Of a stretch of 10,106 nucleotides of DNA, positions 1-4,834 are shown in pieces. The notes beneath the pieces were generated by a model. It did no database searches. It saw only the letters and a program-made list of their open reading frames with translations, and had not been told where the DNA came from. Location: NCBI GenBank assembly GCA_019137115.1, contig JAGVSV010000253.1, positions 1-10,106 on the forward strand. Direction: 5' to 3'. Positions within the stretch are counted from its first letter, which is position 1. Each line of letters opens with the position of its first letter. This DNA comes from Bacillota bacterium (GTDB lineage Bacteria > Bacillota > Clostridia > Christensenellales > Aristaeellaceae). The position numbers and the translations under genes were made by a program.

Positions 1-1
1 G

Positions 2-364
2 GAGCCGGACGGCAAGGGCGGGCACTGGATGACGCTGCCATCCTGCGTGAACGCAAAGCCGGGTCGCCCGCTGTCCGTCTCCCTCTCGCCACCTGAACCC
101 TGGCCCGAACCGGACATGCCGCCCGCCTTCACCAACCGGGTAACCGCAGCCGGGCTTGCGGACTTCTGGGCAACCATCACCCCCAAAGCCAAGTGGGAAT
201 GGTTCCGCTGGCTGCGCGACACCAAGTCCGAAGCCACCCGCGAAAAGCGCTTTGGCGTTGCCATCGACAAACTGCGCAAAGGCCAGCGCCGCCCCTGCTG
301 CTTCAACACCGCCGCCTGCACCGTGCCGGAGGTGAGCAAGGGCGGGGTGCTGATAGACGGATAG
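2..364 (+). CDS. YdeI/OmpD-associated-like protein, C-terminal part (5' truncated)
   Basis: An open frame runs in from the window edge and ends at the TAG at 362-364. The visible 120 residues start EPDGKGGHWMTLP, so the ATG at 29 is probably internal and the true start lies outside the window. The C-terminal half carries the pattern of YdeI/OmpD-associated (OmdA-type) domains: a stretch on tryptophans and 'ITPKAKWEWFRWLRDTKS', then 'EATREKRFGVAIDKLRKGQ'. The family usually shows a helix, an AK/TKxxxTRxxR motif and a basic tail. The family has no firm biochemical role; 'bacteriocin protection' labels in databases are weakly founded. The tail 'RPCCFNTAACTV' holds three cysteines. A terminator follows directly, so this is the last gene of its unit. 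The family call is from remembered motif shape, not a search. Confidence 0.6.
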   Translation, partial: EPDGKGGHWMTLPSCVNAKPGRPLSVSLSPPEPWPEPDMPPAFTNRVTAAGLADFWATITPKAKWEWFRWLRDTKSEATREKRFGVAIDKLRKGQRRPCCFNTAACTVPEVSKGGVLIDG

Positions 365-389
365 GGTAGCGAACCTTCCTGCGGGAACT

Positions 390-424
390 CCTGCCTGGTT
401 ACAAAGCGGCCAGGCAGGTTTTTT
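390..424 (+). terminator. Rho-independent terminator after the YdeI-like gene
   Basis: The arms CCTGCCTGG (390-398) and CCAGGCAGG (410-418) pair perfectly over nine bases with an 11-nt loop, and are followed by six T (419-424). It lies 26 bases after the stop codon at 364 and separates this gene from everything downstream. Confidence 0.9.
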
Positions 425-677
425 GTGCGCACAAATCGATGCGCGGAACGGAAAGCGACTGTCAAAGCGCAGCCATCCGCATGGGTGGCGGCTCTTCATT
501 AGCCTTCCATCGCCTTCAATCGGCACTCCATCGCCGCTTGACGAAACAGGGTGTGTTTGGTATTGTCTCTAAACAGAAACGTGTGTATACATTGAGGCAT
601 TTCGCAGAGGATACCGACGAAGTCAGGGAGAGTGCTATTCCGTTTTTGTTCTCAGACCATTTTATACGCAGGGCAAT
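425..677. other. Gene-free stretch before the secreted peptide and GH36 unit
   Basis: I find no convincing coding region here. An open frame at 439-699 has no ribosome binding site and an unprotein-like composition. The stretch contains a promoter candidate at 538-566, an 8-bp repeat CCATCGCC at 507-514 and 528-535 (21-base period), and a perfect 8-bp palindrome TGTATACA at 584-591, just downstream of the predicted transcription start. It is visibly lower in GC than the flanking genes. Confidence 0.5.
538..566 (+). promoter_or_regulatory. Sigma-70/SigA-type promoter candidate for the 678-2947 unit
   Basis: A -35 element TTGACG (538-543) and a -10 element TATTGT (561-566) are separated by exactly 17 bases (544-560). 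This would start transcription near 573 and leave a leader of about 105 bases before the ATG at 678. It is the best promoter-like pair between the upstream terminator and the GH36 gene. Assignment is by consensus match only. Confidence 0.45.
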
Positions 678-910
678 ATGTACAAAAAAGGTCTGCTGAT
701 CGTCATCGTCCTGGCGCTGTTGATGCCGGGCTTGGCGGCGGGAGAGTCGGACTGGGCGTGGGCAACTTCCAGTTCACCGAGGACATGACCGGGTTTACGC
801 TGTACCTGCCCCACGACGCGACGGACGGGCAGATGCAGGATTTTGTCAGCATCATCGACCAGAACCTGCTGCCGGGCGACACCATCGTGAAGCGCGCGAA
901 GCAGCCCTAA
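678..910 (+). pseudogene. Small secreted protein gene, probably frameshifted
   Basis: From the ATG at 678 one frame encodes a textbook signal peptide (MYKKGLLIVIVLALLMPG, then LAAGE), with two lysines, a hydrophobic core and a small-residue cleavage region. That frame then stops at 786-788. A different frame (codon starts at 3k+2) takes over near 755-765 and encodes a well-composed tail, VGNFQFTEDMTGFTLYLPHD... to KRAKQP, ending at the TAA at 908-910. Joining the two gives a plausible secreted protein of about 75 residues. The switch needs a -1 shift, equal to a one-base deletion (or two-base insertion) between about 740 and 765. I see no slippery heptamer there, so mutation or sequence error is likelier than programmed shifting. 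A GTG at 632, preceded by AGGGAG, would read the tail without a shift, but its N-terminal part does not look like protein. The stop lies 21 bases before the GH36 start, so the two are probably co-transcribed. The protein family is not recognised. Confidence 0.5.
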
Positions 911-931
911 AACAACCATCAGGAGGCCCGC

Positions 932-2947
932 ATGACACAGGTTTTACCCCGCCCGGACACGGCGGAACGGTTCCGGCTGCTGCTGGATGACCCAAGACAG
1001 TTCCCGGCCAGCTTTACCTATGACGGCCGGGCGTACCGGGGGTTCCCCGCGTCGCACTTTGTGGTTGTGGGCCGCACGCAGACCAGCGCGGAGCGCAGGG
1101 AAGACCGCGCCATGACCCTGGCAGGGCCCAAGGGCCTGACCGTGCGCGTGGAAGCAACCTTCTACCCGGAATTCGGCGTGTACGAATGGACGCTGTACTT
1201 TGAAAACCACACCGAACAGGACACCGGCCCATTGTCGGACGTGTACGCGTGCGACATGGTGATGGCGGGCGAACAGCCCCTGCTGCGCGGCATCCTGGGC
1301 GACCATGGCAACCAGTACCGCCCCTATGTGCGGGATCTGACGCTGGAGGACGTCTCGTTCGTGTCCGACAGCGGGCGGCCCACGCACGGCAATTTCCCCT
1401 ACTTCAACCTGGAGCATGGCGACGGCGGCACGATGCTGGCCATCGGGTGGGCGGGCACGTGGAGCGCGTACTTCGAAACCGAGCAGGAAAATGAGGTGAG
1501 GTACCGTGCGCGGTCGGTGATCAACCTGTCGCTGGCATTGCGCCCGGGCGAGCGCATCCGCACCGCGCTGGTCGTGGTGGCGCCGTACCGGGGACGCAAC
1601 GACCAGATGGCCACCAACCACTGGCGCAGGTGGTTTATCGCGTGCAGCATGCCGCGCAGGGACAGCACGGGCGCGGCGATGGAGCCGTTCTCCACCTGCT
1701 GCTTTGCGTCGGACACTGGGCGCCCCAACTCCGACGGCAGCATTTCGGAGGCGCATGACACCTGGTGCCCCACGATGGACAAGATGCGGGAAGAAAATGT
1801 GCAGACCGACTTCCGCTGGTTTGACGCGGGCTGGTACCCCGACCCGTATGGCAACACCGTGCCGGAGGATTGGTGGGGCACGGTGGGCGCCTGGGTGCTG
1901 GACCCGAAAAAATGGCCGGGCGACACGTTCCGCGAATCGGTGGACGAAGGGCACCGCCGCGGCATGAAAATCCTGATGTGGTTTGAGCCGGAGCGCGTCA
2001 CCCACCCGGAGGCGCTGGCGGAAAACTATGGCTACAACCTGGCCTGGGCCATCCGCCGCGAAGGGGACAGGGCCATCACCAACGACCTGGGCAACCCCGA
2101 CTGCTTTGAATGGACGACCGGGCGCATCGTCAAGCTGTTAACCGACAACCGGGTGGACATGTACCGGGAGGACAACAACGCCAACCCCGGCCCGCTCTGG
2201 CGCGAGCGCGACCAGCTGGACGGGCGGCCGGGCATGACCGAGTGCAACTTTGTGGACGCGCATTACCGCATGTGGGACCGGATCATCCAAGCCACCGCCG
2301 CGCACGGCGGCTGCGCGTTCTGCGATTCGTGCGCGTCCGGCGGCGGCCGCAATGATCTGGAATCCCTGCGGCGCGGCATCCCGCTGCTGCGCAGCGACGC
2401 TGACCGCACCACCACGGCGCTGCGGCTGTCCATGACCACGTCGTTTAACCGCTATGTGCCGTTTTGTGGCGCCAACACCAAGGAAAAGAAGGAGCAGCTG
2501 GCACTGACGGGCACGACGGACGTATACACCTGGCGGGCGTCCTACCTGCCCATTCTCAATGTGGATTCCCAGTTTGTGTGCGACCCCGGCCAGGATTTTT
2601 CGGTGCTGCGGCAGGGCATCAACGAATGGAAAAGCATCCGCCATCTGCTGCTGAAGGATTTTTATGTGCTGACCCCGTGGCACGCCCCGGACGACCGGCG
2701 CGGCTTCACCGCTTACGCTTATCATGACCCGGACACCGGCCAGGGCGTGCTGTTTGTGTTCCGCATGGAGGAGTGTGAGCGGGATACGGTCACCCTGCGC
2801 CTGCCGTTTGCGGACGCGGCGCGACCATACCACTTGACCAGCTGCGACGGAGAAAAAGACCGGACCACCACGGGCAAGCTGACGCTGACGCTGCCCGAAA
2901 AACGCTGCGCGCGCATGTATCTTTTGAAGCCAGAGGCGACCGCGTAA
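932..2947 (+). CDS. GH36-type alpha-galactosidase-like glycoside hydrolase
   Basis: A 671-residue protein, a normal length for glycoside hydrolase family 36, which hydrolyses alpha-galactosides (some members alpha-N-acetylgalactosaminides) with retention. An AGGAGG (921-926) five bases before the ATG at 932 fixes the start. No signal peptide is present, so it should act in the cytoplasm. Expected layout: N-terminal beta-sandwich (about 20-240), TIM barrel (about 260-560), C-terminal beta domain (about 580-665). Visible barrel motifs are DFRWFDAGWY (293-302), MWFEPERV (349-356), YREDNN with candidate nucleophile D414 (412-417), CASGGGRND (467-475) and RSDADR (487-492), holding the candidate acid/base D489 or D491. 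Classic GH36 enzymes have KWDxN and SDxxD at the last two places. Here the tryptophan is replaced by E413 and the second motif is shorter. This fits a divergent branch that I recall carrying RQDFN/REDFN-type motifs and ending in 'PLWRSD'. The exact substrate is therefore open. It probably works on material imported by a sugar transporter such as the one at 4835-8407. Confidence 0.88.
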   Translation: MTQVLPRPDTAERFRLLLDDPRQFPASFTYDGRAYRGFPASHFVVVGRTQTSAERREDRAMTLAGPKGLTVRVEATFYPEFGVYEWTLYFENHTEQDTGPLSDVYACDMVMAGEQPLLRGILGDHGNQYRPYVRDLTLEDVSFVSDSGRPTHGNFPYFNLEHGDGGTMLAIGWAGTWSAYFETEQENEVRYRARSVINLSLALRPGERIRTALVVVAPYRGRNDQMATNHWRRWFIACSMPRRDSTGAAMEPFSTCCFASDTGRPNSDGSISEAHDTWCPTMDKMREENVQTDFRWFDAGWYPDPYGNTVPEDWWGTVGAWVLDPKKWPGDTFRESVDEGHRRGMKILMWFEPERVTHPEALAENYGYNLAWAIRREGDRAITNDLGNPDCFEWTTGRIVKLLTDNRVDMYREDNNANPGPLWRERDQLDGRPGMTECNFVDAHYRMWDRIIQATAAHGGCAFCDSCASGGGRNDLESLRRGIPLLRSDADRTTTALRLSMTTSFNRYVPFCGANTKEKKEQLALTGTTDVYTWRASYLPILNVDSQFVCDPGQDFSVLRQGINEWKSIRHLLLKDFYVLTPWHAPDDRRGFTAYAYHDPDTGQGVLFVFRMEECERDTVTLRLPFADAARPYHLTSCDGEKDRTTTGKLTLTLPEKRCARMYLLKPEATA

Positions 2948-2957
2948 CGCCTGGAAG

Positions 2958-2982
2958 TTGATCAAATGATGATCCGGATCAT
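2958..2982. repeat. Paired palindromes after the GH36 gene
   Basis: TTGATCAA (2958-2965) and the perfect 14-bp palindrome ATGATCCGGATCAT (2969-2982) lie three bases apart in the 93-base gap between the GH36 stop and the start of the small helical protein. No T-run follows, so a classical terminator is not supported. They could be an operator for the downstream gene or an mRNA-stabilising hairpin. Confidence 0.55.
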
Positions 2983-3040
2983 TCCCTGTTGGCCTCTGGA
3001 CGGGTAGGATGGTTCCATGAAGGGAAAGCGAGGGATCATG

Positions 3041-3340
3041 ATGGACAAGGCAGCATTCAGGGAAAAGCAGCAGGAGCATCTGGAAACGCTGGCGCAGTAT
3101 GTGCCGGTGGTGGCGCGCGTGCACGGCACGCACCACCCGGAGTTCCACCAGGTGCGCGCAGTGTACGACCAGATGGCGGACAAGCTGGCGAAAGCGGGCG
3201 GCGAAACGCCCGCGCTGGACGAGGAGTTCGCCTCCCTGCGCGGCATTACGAATGGCTACACGGTGCCCGATGATGTGTGCGAAAGCTATGAGGCTGTGTA
3301 CCAGATGCTCAAGGAGCTGGACGACGCCTACCACGCGTAA
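3041..3340 (+). CDS. Small helical protein of unknown function, conserved-looking
   Basis: A 99-residue soluble protein, highly charged and predicted almost entirely helical, without signal peptide or membrane segment. Its middle part, VARVHGTHHPEFHQVRAVYDQM (residues 24-45; H28, H31, H32 and H36 stand out), and its end, VPDDVCESYEAVYQMLKEL, look strongly patterned. They remind me of short clostridial proteins that occur near hemerythrin-like or iron-sulfur repair proteins, but I cannot name a family with confidence. Clustered histidines could bind metal; that is inference. The start is uncertain: tandem ATGs at 3038 and 3041 are preceded by GAGGG (3030-3034), while an ATG at 3017 with AGGA (3006-3009) would add eight residues (MKGKRGIM). 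The first well-patterned residues (MDKAAFREKQQEHLETL) favour 3041. It may be co-transcribed with GH36, as no terminator separates them, and ends at a strong terminator. Confidence 0.75.
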   Translation: MDKAAFREKQQEHLETLAQYVPVVARVHGTHHPEFHQVRAVYDQMADKLAKAGGETPALDEEFASLRGITNGYTVPDDVCESYEAVYQMLKELDDAYHA

Positions 3341-3341
3341 A

Positions 3342-3360
3342 GCCCGCGCAAAACGCGGGC
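3342..3360 (+). repeat. GC-rich hairpin after the small helical protein gene
   Basis: Perfect 7-bp arms GCCCGCG (3342-3348) and CGCGGGC (3354-3360) enclose the loop CAAAA. It starts two bases after the stop codon. No T-run follows, so it probably acts together with the real terminator 25 bases further on, for example as a 3'-end stabiliser. Confidence 0.6.
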
Positions 3361-3385
3361 CCACGCAAGACAGGAACGGTATTTC

Positions 3386-3420
3386 CCGCCGGACGCACTA
3401 CGCGCCGGCGGTTTTTATTT
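3386..3420 (+). terminator. Rho-independent terminator between convergent genes
   Basis: The arms CCGCCGG (3386-3392) and CCGGCGG (3405-3411) pair perfectly and are followed by TTTTTATTT (3412-3420). It ends the + strand unit containing the small helical protein. Its T-tract overlaps the stop codon (3415-3417) of the convergent MarR gene. In the minus direction no T-run follows the hairpin, so it should mostly stop + strand transcription. Confidence 0.85.
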
Positions 3421-3867
3421 GAGCGGGTCCGCCGGCAGGGGCACCTTGTCCAGCAGCGCGTTGATGGTGGAAAAGCTGTCGGCCATCCGGGCAAGCTCCT
3501 CGTCGTTGAGCACGCCCAGCGTGGCCATGATGATCTTCACGCTTTGCTGCTCCACCTGGCGCAGGTACGCGTCGGCGCGTGCGGTGGCTTTCACGCACAC
3601 GCTGCGCCGGTCGGTTTGCGAGCGCTCGCGCGTAACAAAGCCCTTTTCCTCCAGCCGGTCGACAATGCGGGTGATCTGCTGCTTGAGCATGCCGGTATGC
3701 TCCGACAGCGCGGACATGGTGACCTGCGGGTGCGCGGCCACCAGCCCCAGCACCAGGAACTGGGATTTGGTCAGATCCTTTTCAAAGGCGGTGCCCATCT
3801 GCGTGGTCAGGCGCGCCCAGTACATGCGGTGAAACTGAATGATCGCCCCGCCCAATGTTTCCCGCAT
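3415..3867 (-). CDS. MarR-family transcriptional regulator
   Basis: A 150-residue protein of typical MarR length. It has an N-terminal dimerisation helix (MRETLGGAIIQFHRMYWARL), a winged helix-turn-helix at about residues 33-95, with LTKSQFLVLGLV, ALSEHTGMLKQQITRIVDRL (recognition helix about 60-72) and the wing ending in the family-typical DRRS (86-89), and a C-terminal dimer helix. MarR proteins bind palindromes as dimers and usually release DNA when they bind a small phenolic or oxidant ligand, often repressing their own gene. The start at 3867 is chosen because GGAGGAGGG lies directly upstream (complement of 3871-3880). An in-frame ATG at 3894 would place that site inside the gene. It diverges from the HEAT-repeat gene at 4100, and half-sites at 3931-3954 are candidate operators. 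I see no clear -35/-10 pair of its own. Confidence 0.9.
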   Translation of the reverse strand: MRETLGGAIIQFHRMYWARLTTQMGTAFEKDLTKSQFLVLGLVAAHPQVTMSALSEHTGMLKQQITRIVDRLEEKGFVTRERSQTDRRSVCVKATARADAYLRQVEQQSVKIIMATLGVLNDEELARMADSFSTINALLDKVPLPADPLK

Positions 3868-3878
3868 TGTTCCCTCCT

Positions 3879-3901
3879 CCAATCCGCTCTCCAATCCGCT
3901 C
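3879..3901. repeat. Tandem 12-bp repeat in the MarR leader
   Basis: CCAATCCGCTCT is followed immediately by CCAATCCGCTC (3879-3890, 3891-3901). It begins inside the MarR ribosome binding site region and lies in the 5' leader of that gene. It could be a slippage duplication or a repeated binding site. Confidence 0.6.
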
Positions 3902-3930
3902 GCTTGATTTCCGCATCACATCCCGAACCA

Positions 3931-3954
3931 TTGTCCATCGACAAACCATTTGTC
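3931..3954. promoter_or_regulatory. Candidate MarR operator (three TTGTC/GACAA half-sites)
   Basis: TTGTC (3931-3935), GACAAA (3940-3945) and TTTGTC (3949-3954) form two overlapping dyads: TTGTC-4-GACAA and the perfect GACAAA-CCA-TTTGTC. The cluster lies upstream of the MarR start and eight bases before the TTGACA -35 of the divergent HEAT promoter, a position where binding could control both. The link to this MarR protein is inferred from position and symmetry. Confidence 0.5.
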
Positions 3955-3961
3955 CAGCGCA

Positions 3962-3990
3962 TTGACAGACCGTGTCATTCGGGGTACACT
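3962..3990 (+). promoter_or_regulatory. Sigma-70/SigA-type promoter for the HEAT-repeat gene
   Basis: A perfect -35 TTGACA (3962-3967), a 17-base spacer and the -10 TACACT (3985-3990) predict transcription from about 3997. This leaves a leader of about 103 bases before the ATG at 4100. Confidence 0.6.
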
Positions 3991-4012
3991 TAATGGTAGT
4001 AATCTTTTGTTG

Positions 4013-4078
4013 ATCATCCCTGCGTGGGATGATGAACTTTTGGTTACAACCCTATCATACCGCCCGCCAACGGGGGCG
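4013..4078 (+). promoter_or_regulatory. Structured leader of the HEAT-repeat gene
   Basis: Two hairpins lie between the predicted transcription start and the ribosome binding site. The first is perfect: ATCATCCC (4013-4020), loop TGCGT, GGGATGAT (4026-4033), followed a few bases later by TTTT (4038-4041). The second is CGCCC (4061-4065) with GGGCG (4074-4078), seven bases before the AAAGGAGG. It does not match a riboswitch class that I know. It could be an attenuator or a stabilising 5' structure. Confidence 0.4.
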
Positions 4079-4099
4079 TCAATCAAAGGAGGAACCTGG

Positions 4100-4432
4100 A
4101 TGTTCGGCAGCAAAATCAGCAGGATCGAAAAGTATGTAAGCAAGGACAAACCCAACAAAATCATCCGAATGCTCAACGACAGGGACGAAAGCACGGTGTT
4201 AGCCGCCATCGACGGCCTGGGCCGCTGCCGCGATGAGGACGCGTTCAACGCGCTGGTACCGCTGATCCACAGTCCCAGCGAAAAAGTGCGCATCGCCACC
4301 GCGCGCGCACTGGGCAACACCGGGCGCTCCAAAGCCCGCGTGCACCTGGAGCATCAGCGCCGCGTGGAAACCAGCGACGCGGTCAAGGACGCCATTTCCG
4401 CCGCGCTGACCGCCGTGCCCACATCGGACTGA
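4100..4432 (+). CDS. Small HEAT-repeat protein
   Basis: A 110-residue soluble protein. Residues 19-105 form HEAT/PBS-lyase-like repeat pairs: 'PNKIIRMLNDRDESTVLAAIDGLGR', then 'DEDAFNALVPLIHSPSEKVRIATARALGNTG', and a final helix pair ending 'AVKDAISAALTAV'. The regular L/A/I spacing and the R-x-A-A/T-A-x-A-L-G pattern are family hallmarks. Such repeats build superhelical protein-binding scaffolds, so a partner-binding role is likely; the partner is unknown. The start is set by AAAGGAGG (4085-4092) seven bases before ATG 4100. The frame is open back to 3950, but that part crosses the promoter. It has its own promoter, diverges from the MarR gene and ends at a terminator, so it is probably a single-gene unit, perhaps controlled by that MarR. 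Confidence 0.85.
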   Translation: MFGSKISRIEKYVSKDKPNKIIRMLNDRDESTVLAAIDGLGRCRDEDAFNALVPLIHSPSEKVRIATARALGNTGRSKARVHLEHQRRVETSDAVKDAISAALTAVPTSD

Positions 4433-4453
4433 GCCCAAACCCGCTCATTTCCC

Positions 4454-4481
4454 ACGCCCGCCATTTGGCAGGGCGTTTTGT
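4454..4481 (+). terminator. Rho-independent terminator of the HEAT-repeat gene
   Basis: ACGCCC-GCC (4454-4462) pairs with GGC-A-GGGCGT (4467-4476) around an ATTT loop with one bulged A, followed by TTTTGT. It starts 22 bases after the stop codon. Confidence 0.8.
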
Positions 4482-4750
4482 ATTGCACGCACCACCCCCA
4501 ACGACAAGGCCCATCAACCCGCGCCCGTCCCCGGGGCGGCGTTGCCCACCCCAGCATCAAGGCGCGTACATACGGTGACACCATGCCAGCCCCGCTCGCC
4601 TCCCCGTGGAAGGTTCAGAAGGCCGCGCCCTCCGGCTCAATTCGTATCGCCCGGCTCTGCCGGGCGGGCGAGGCGCATTGCGCAGCAATGCATACCTTGC
4701 GTTTTCCTGCCCGTGAGCGAAGCGAACAGGGAAAACGCCGGCTCCTCCCC

Positions 4751-4782
4751 ATTCAAAAAGAGCCCGAAGGCTCTTTTTGAAT
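4751..4782 (-). terminator. Strong bidirectional terminator after the sugar-uptake operon
   Basis: The 14-base arm ATTCAAAAAGAGCC (4751-4764) and its exact complement (4769-4782) enclose the tetraloop CGAA. The outer part of the stem carries A5 on one side and T5 on the other, so it works as a hairpin with U-tract in both directions. It lies 53 bases after the binding-protein stop on the minus strand. Confidence 0.85.
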
Positions 4783-4790
4783 CGTCTTCT

Positions 4791-4822
4791 CGCTGCACGT
4801 GCCCCGCGGGGCACGTGCAGCG
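4791..4822. repeat. 32-bp perfect palindrome without spacer
   Basis: CGCTGCACGTGCCCCG (4791-4806) is followed directly by its exact reverse complement (4807-4822). It is built of smaller palindromes: GCACGTGC at 4795-4802 and 4811-4818 around CCCCGCGGGG (4802-4811). It lies 12 bases beyond the stop of the solute-binding protein gene (minus strand). In RNA it gives a very stable GC-rich hairpin. Confidence 0.9.
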
Positions 4823-4834
4823 GATGCGAATGCA

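Larger units (their letters stand above)
4482..4834. repeat. Gene-free stretch dense in inverted repeats
   Basis: No credible gene is present; open frames here lack ribosome binding sites and protein-like composition. In order it holds: the 8-bp palindrome CCCCGGGG (4529-4536); hairpin CGCCCGGC-TCT-GCCGGGCG (4648-4666); hairpin GCATTGC-GCA-GCAATGC (4675-4691); a long-loop pair GCGTTTTCCTG (4699-4709) with CAGGGAAAACGC (4727-4738); a bidirectional terminator (4751-4782); and a 32-bp palindrome (4791-4822). In the minus direction this is the 3' region of the sugar-binding protein gene. The density suggests a REP-like intergenic element or a structured 3' untranslated region. Confidence 0.6.

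Noticed and set aside
684..690. AAAAAAG as a programmed slippage site for the small secreted gene
   Set aside because: It is out of phase for -1 slipping, and slipping there would destroy the signal peptide, so it does not explain the two frames.
439..699. 86-codon + strand open frame in the gap before the secreted peptide
   Set aside because: No ribosome binding site, it crosses the promoter candidate, and its composition is not protein-like.
632..910. GTG start at 632 giving an unshifted 92-residue protein
   Set aside because: An AGGGAG precedes it, but the first 45 residues look random, while the alternative frame gives an excellent signal peptide at 678; frameshift is the better reading.
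944..3364. Long minus-strand open frames (353 and 408 codons) opposite the GH36 gene
   Set aside because: Histidine/arginine/valine-rich antisense reading of a well-recognised enzyme, without ribosome binding sites.
3868..3894. MarR start at 3894
   Set aside because: It would put the strong GGAGGAGGG inside the coding region; the ATG at 3867 is properly spaced from it.
3950..4099. N-terminal extension of the HEAT-repeat protein
   Set aside because: It would run through the operator and promoter, and AAAGGAGG is placed for the ATG at 4100.
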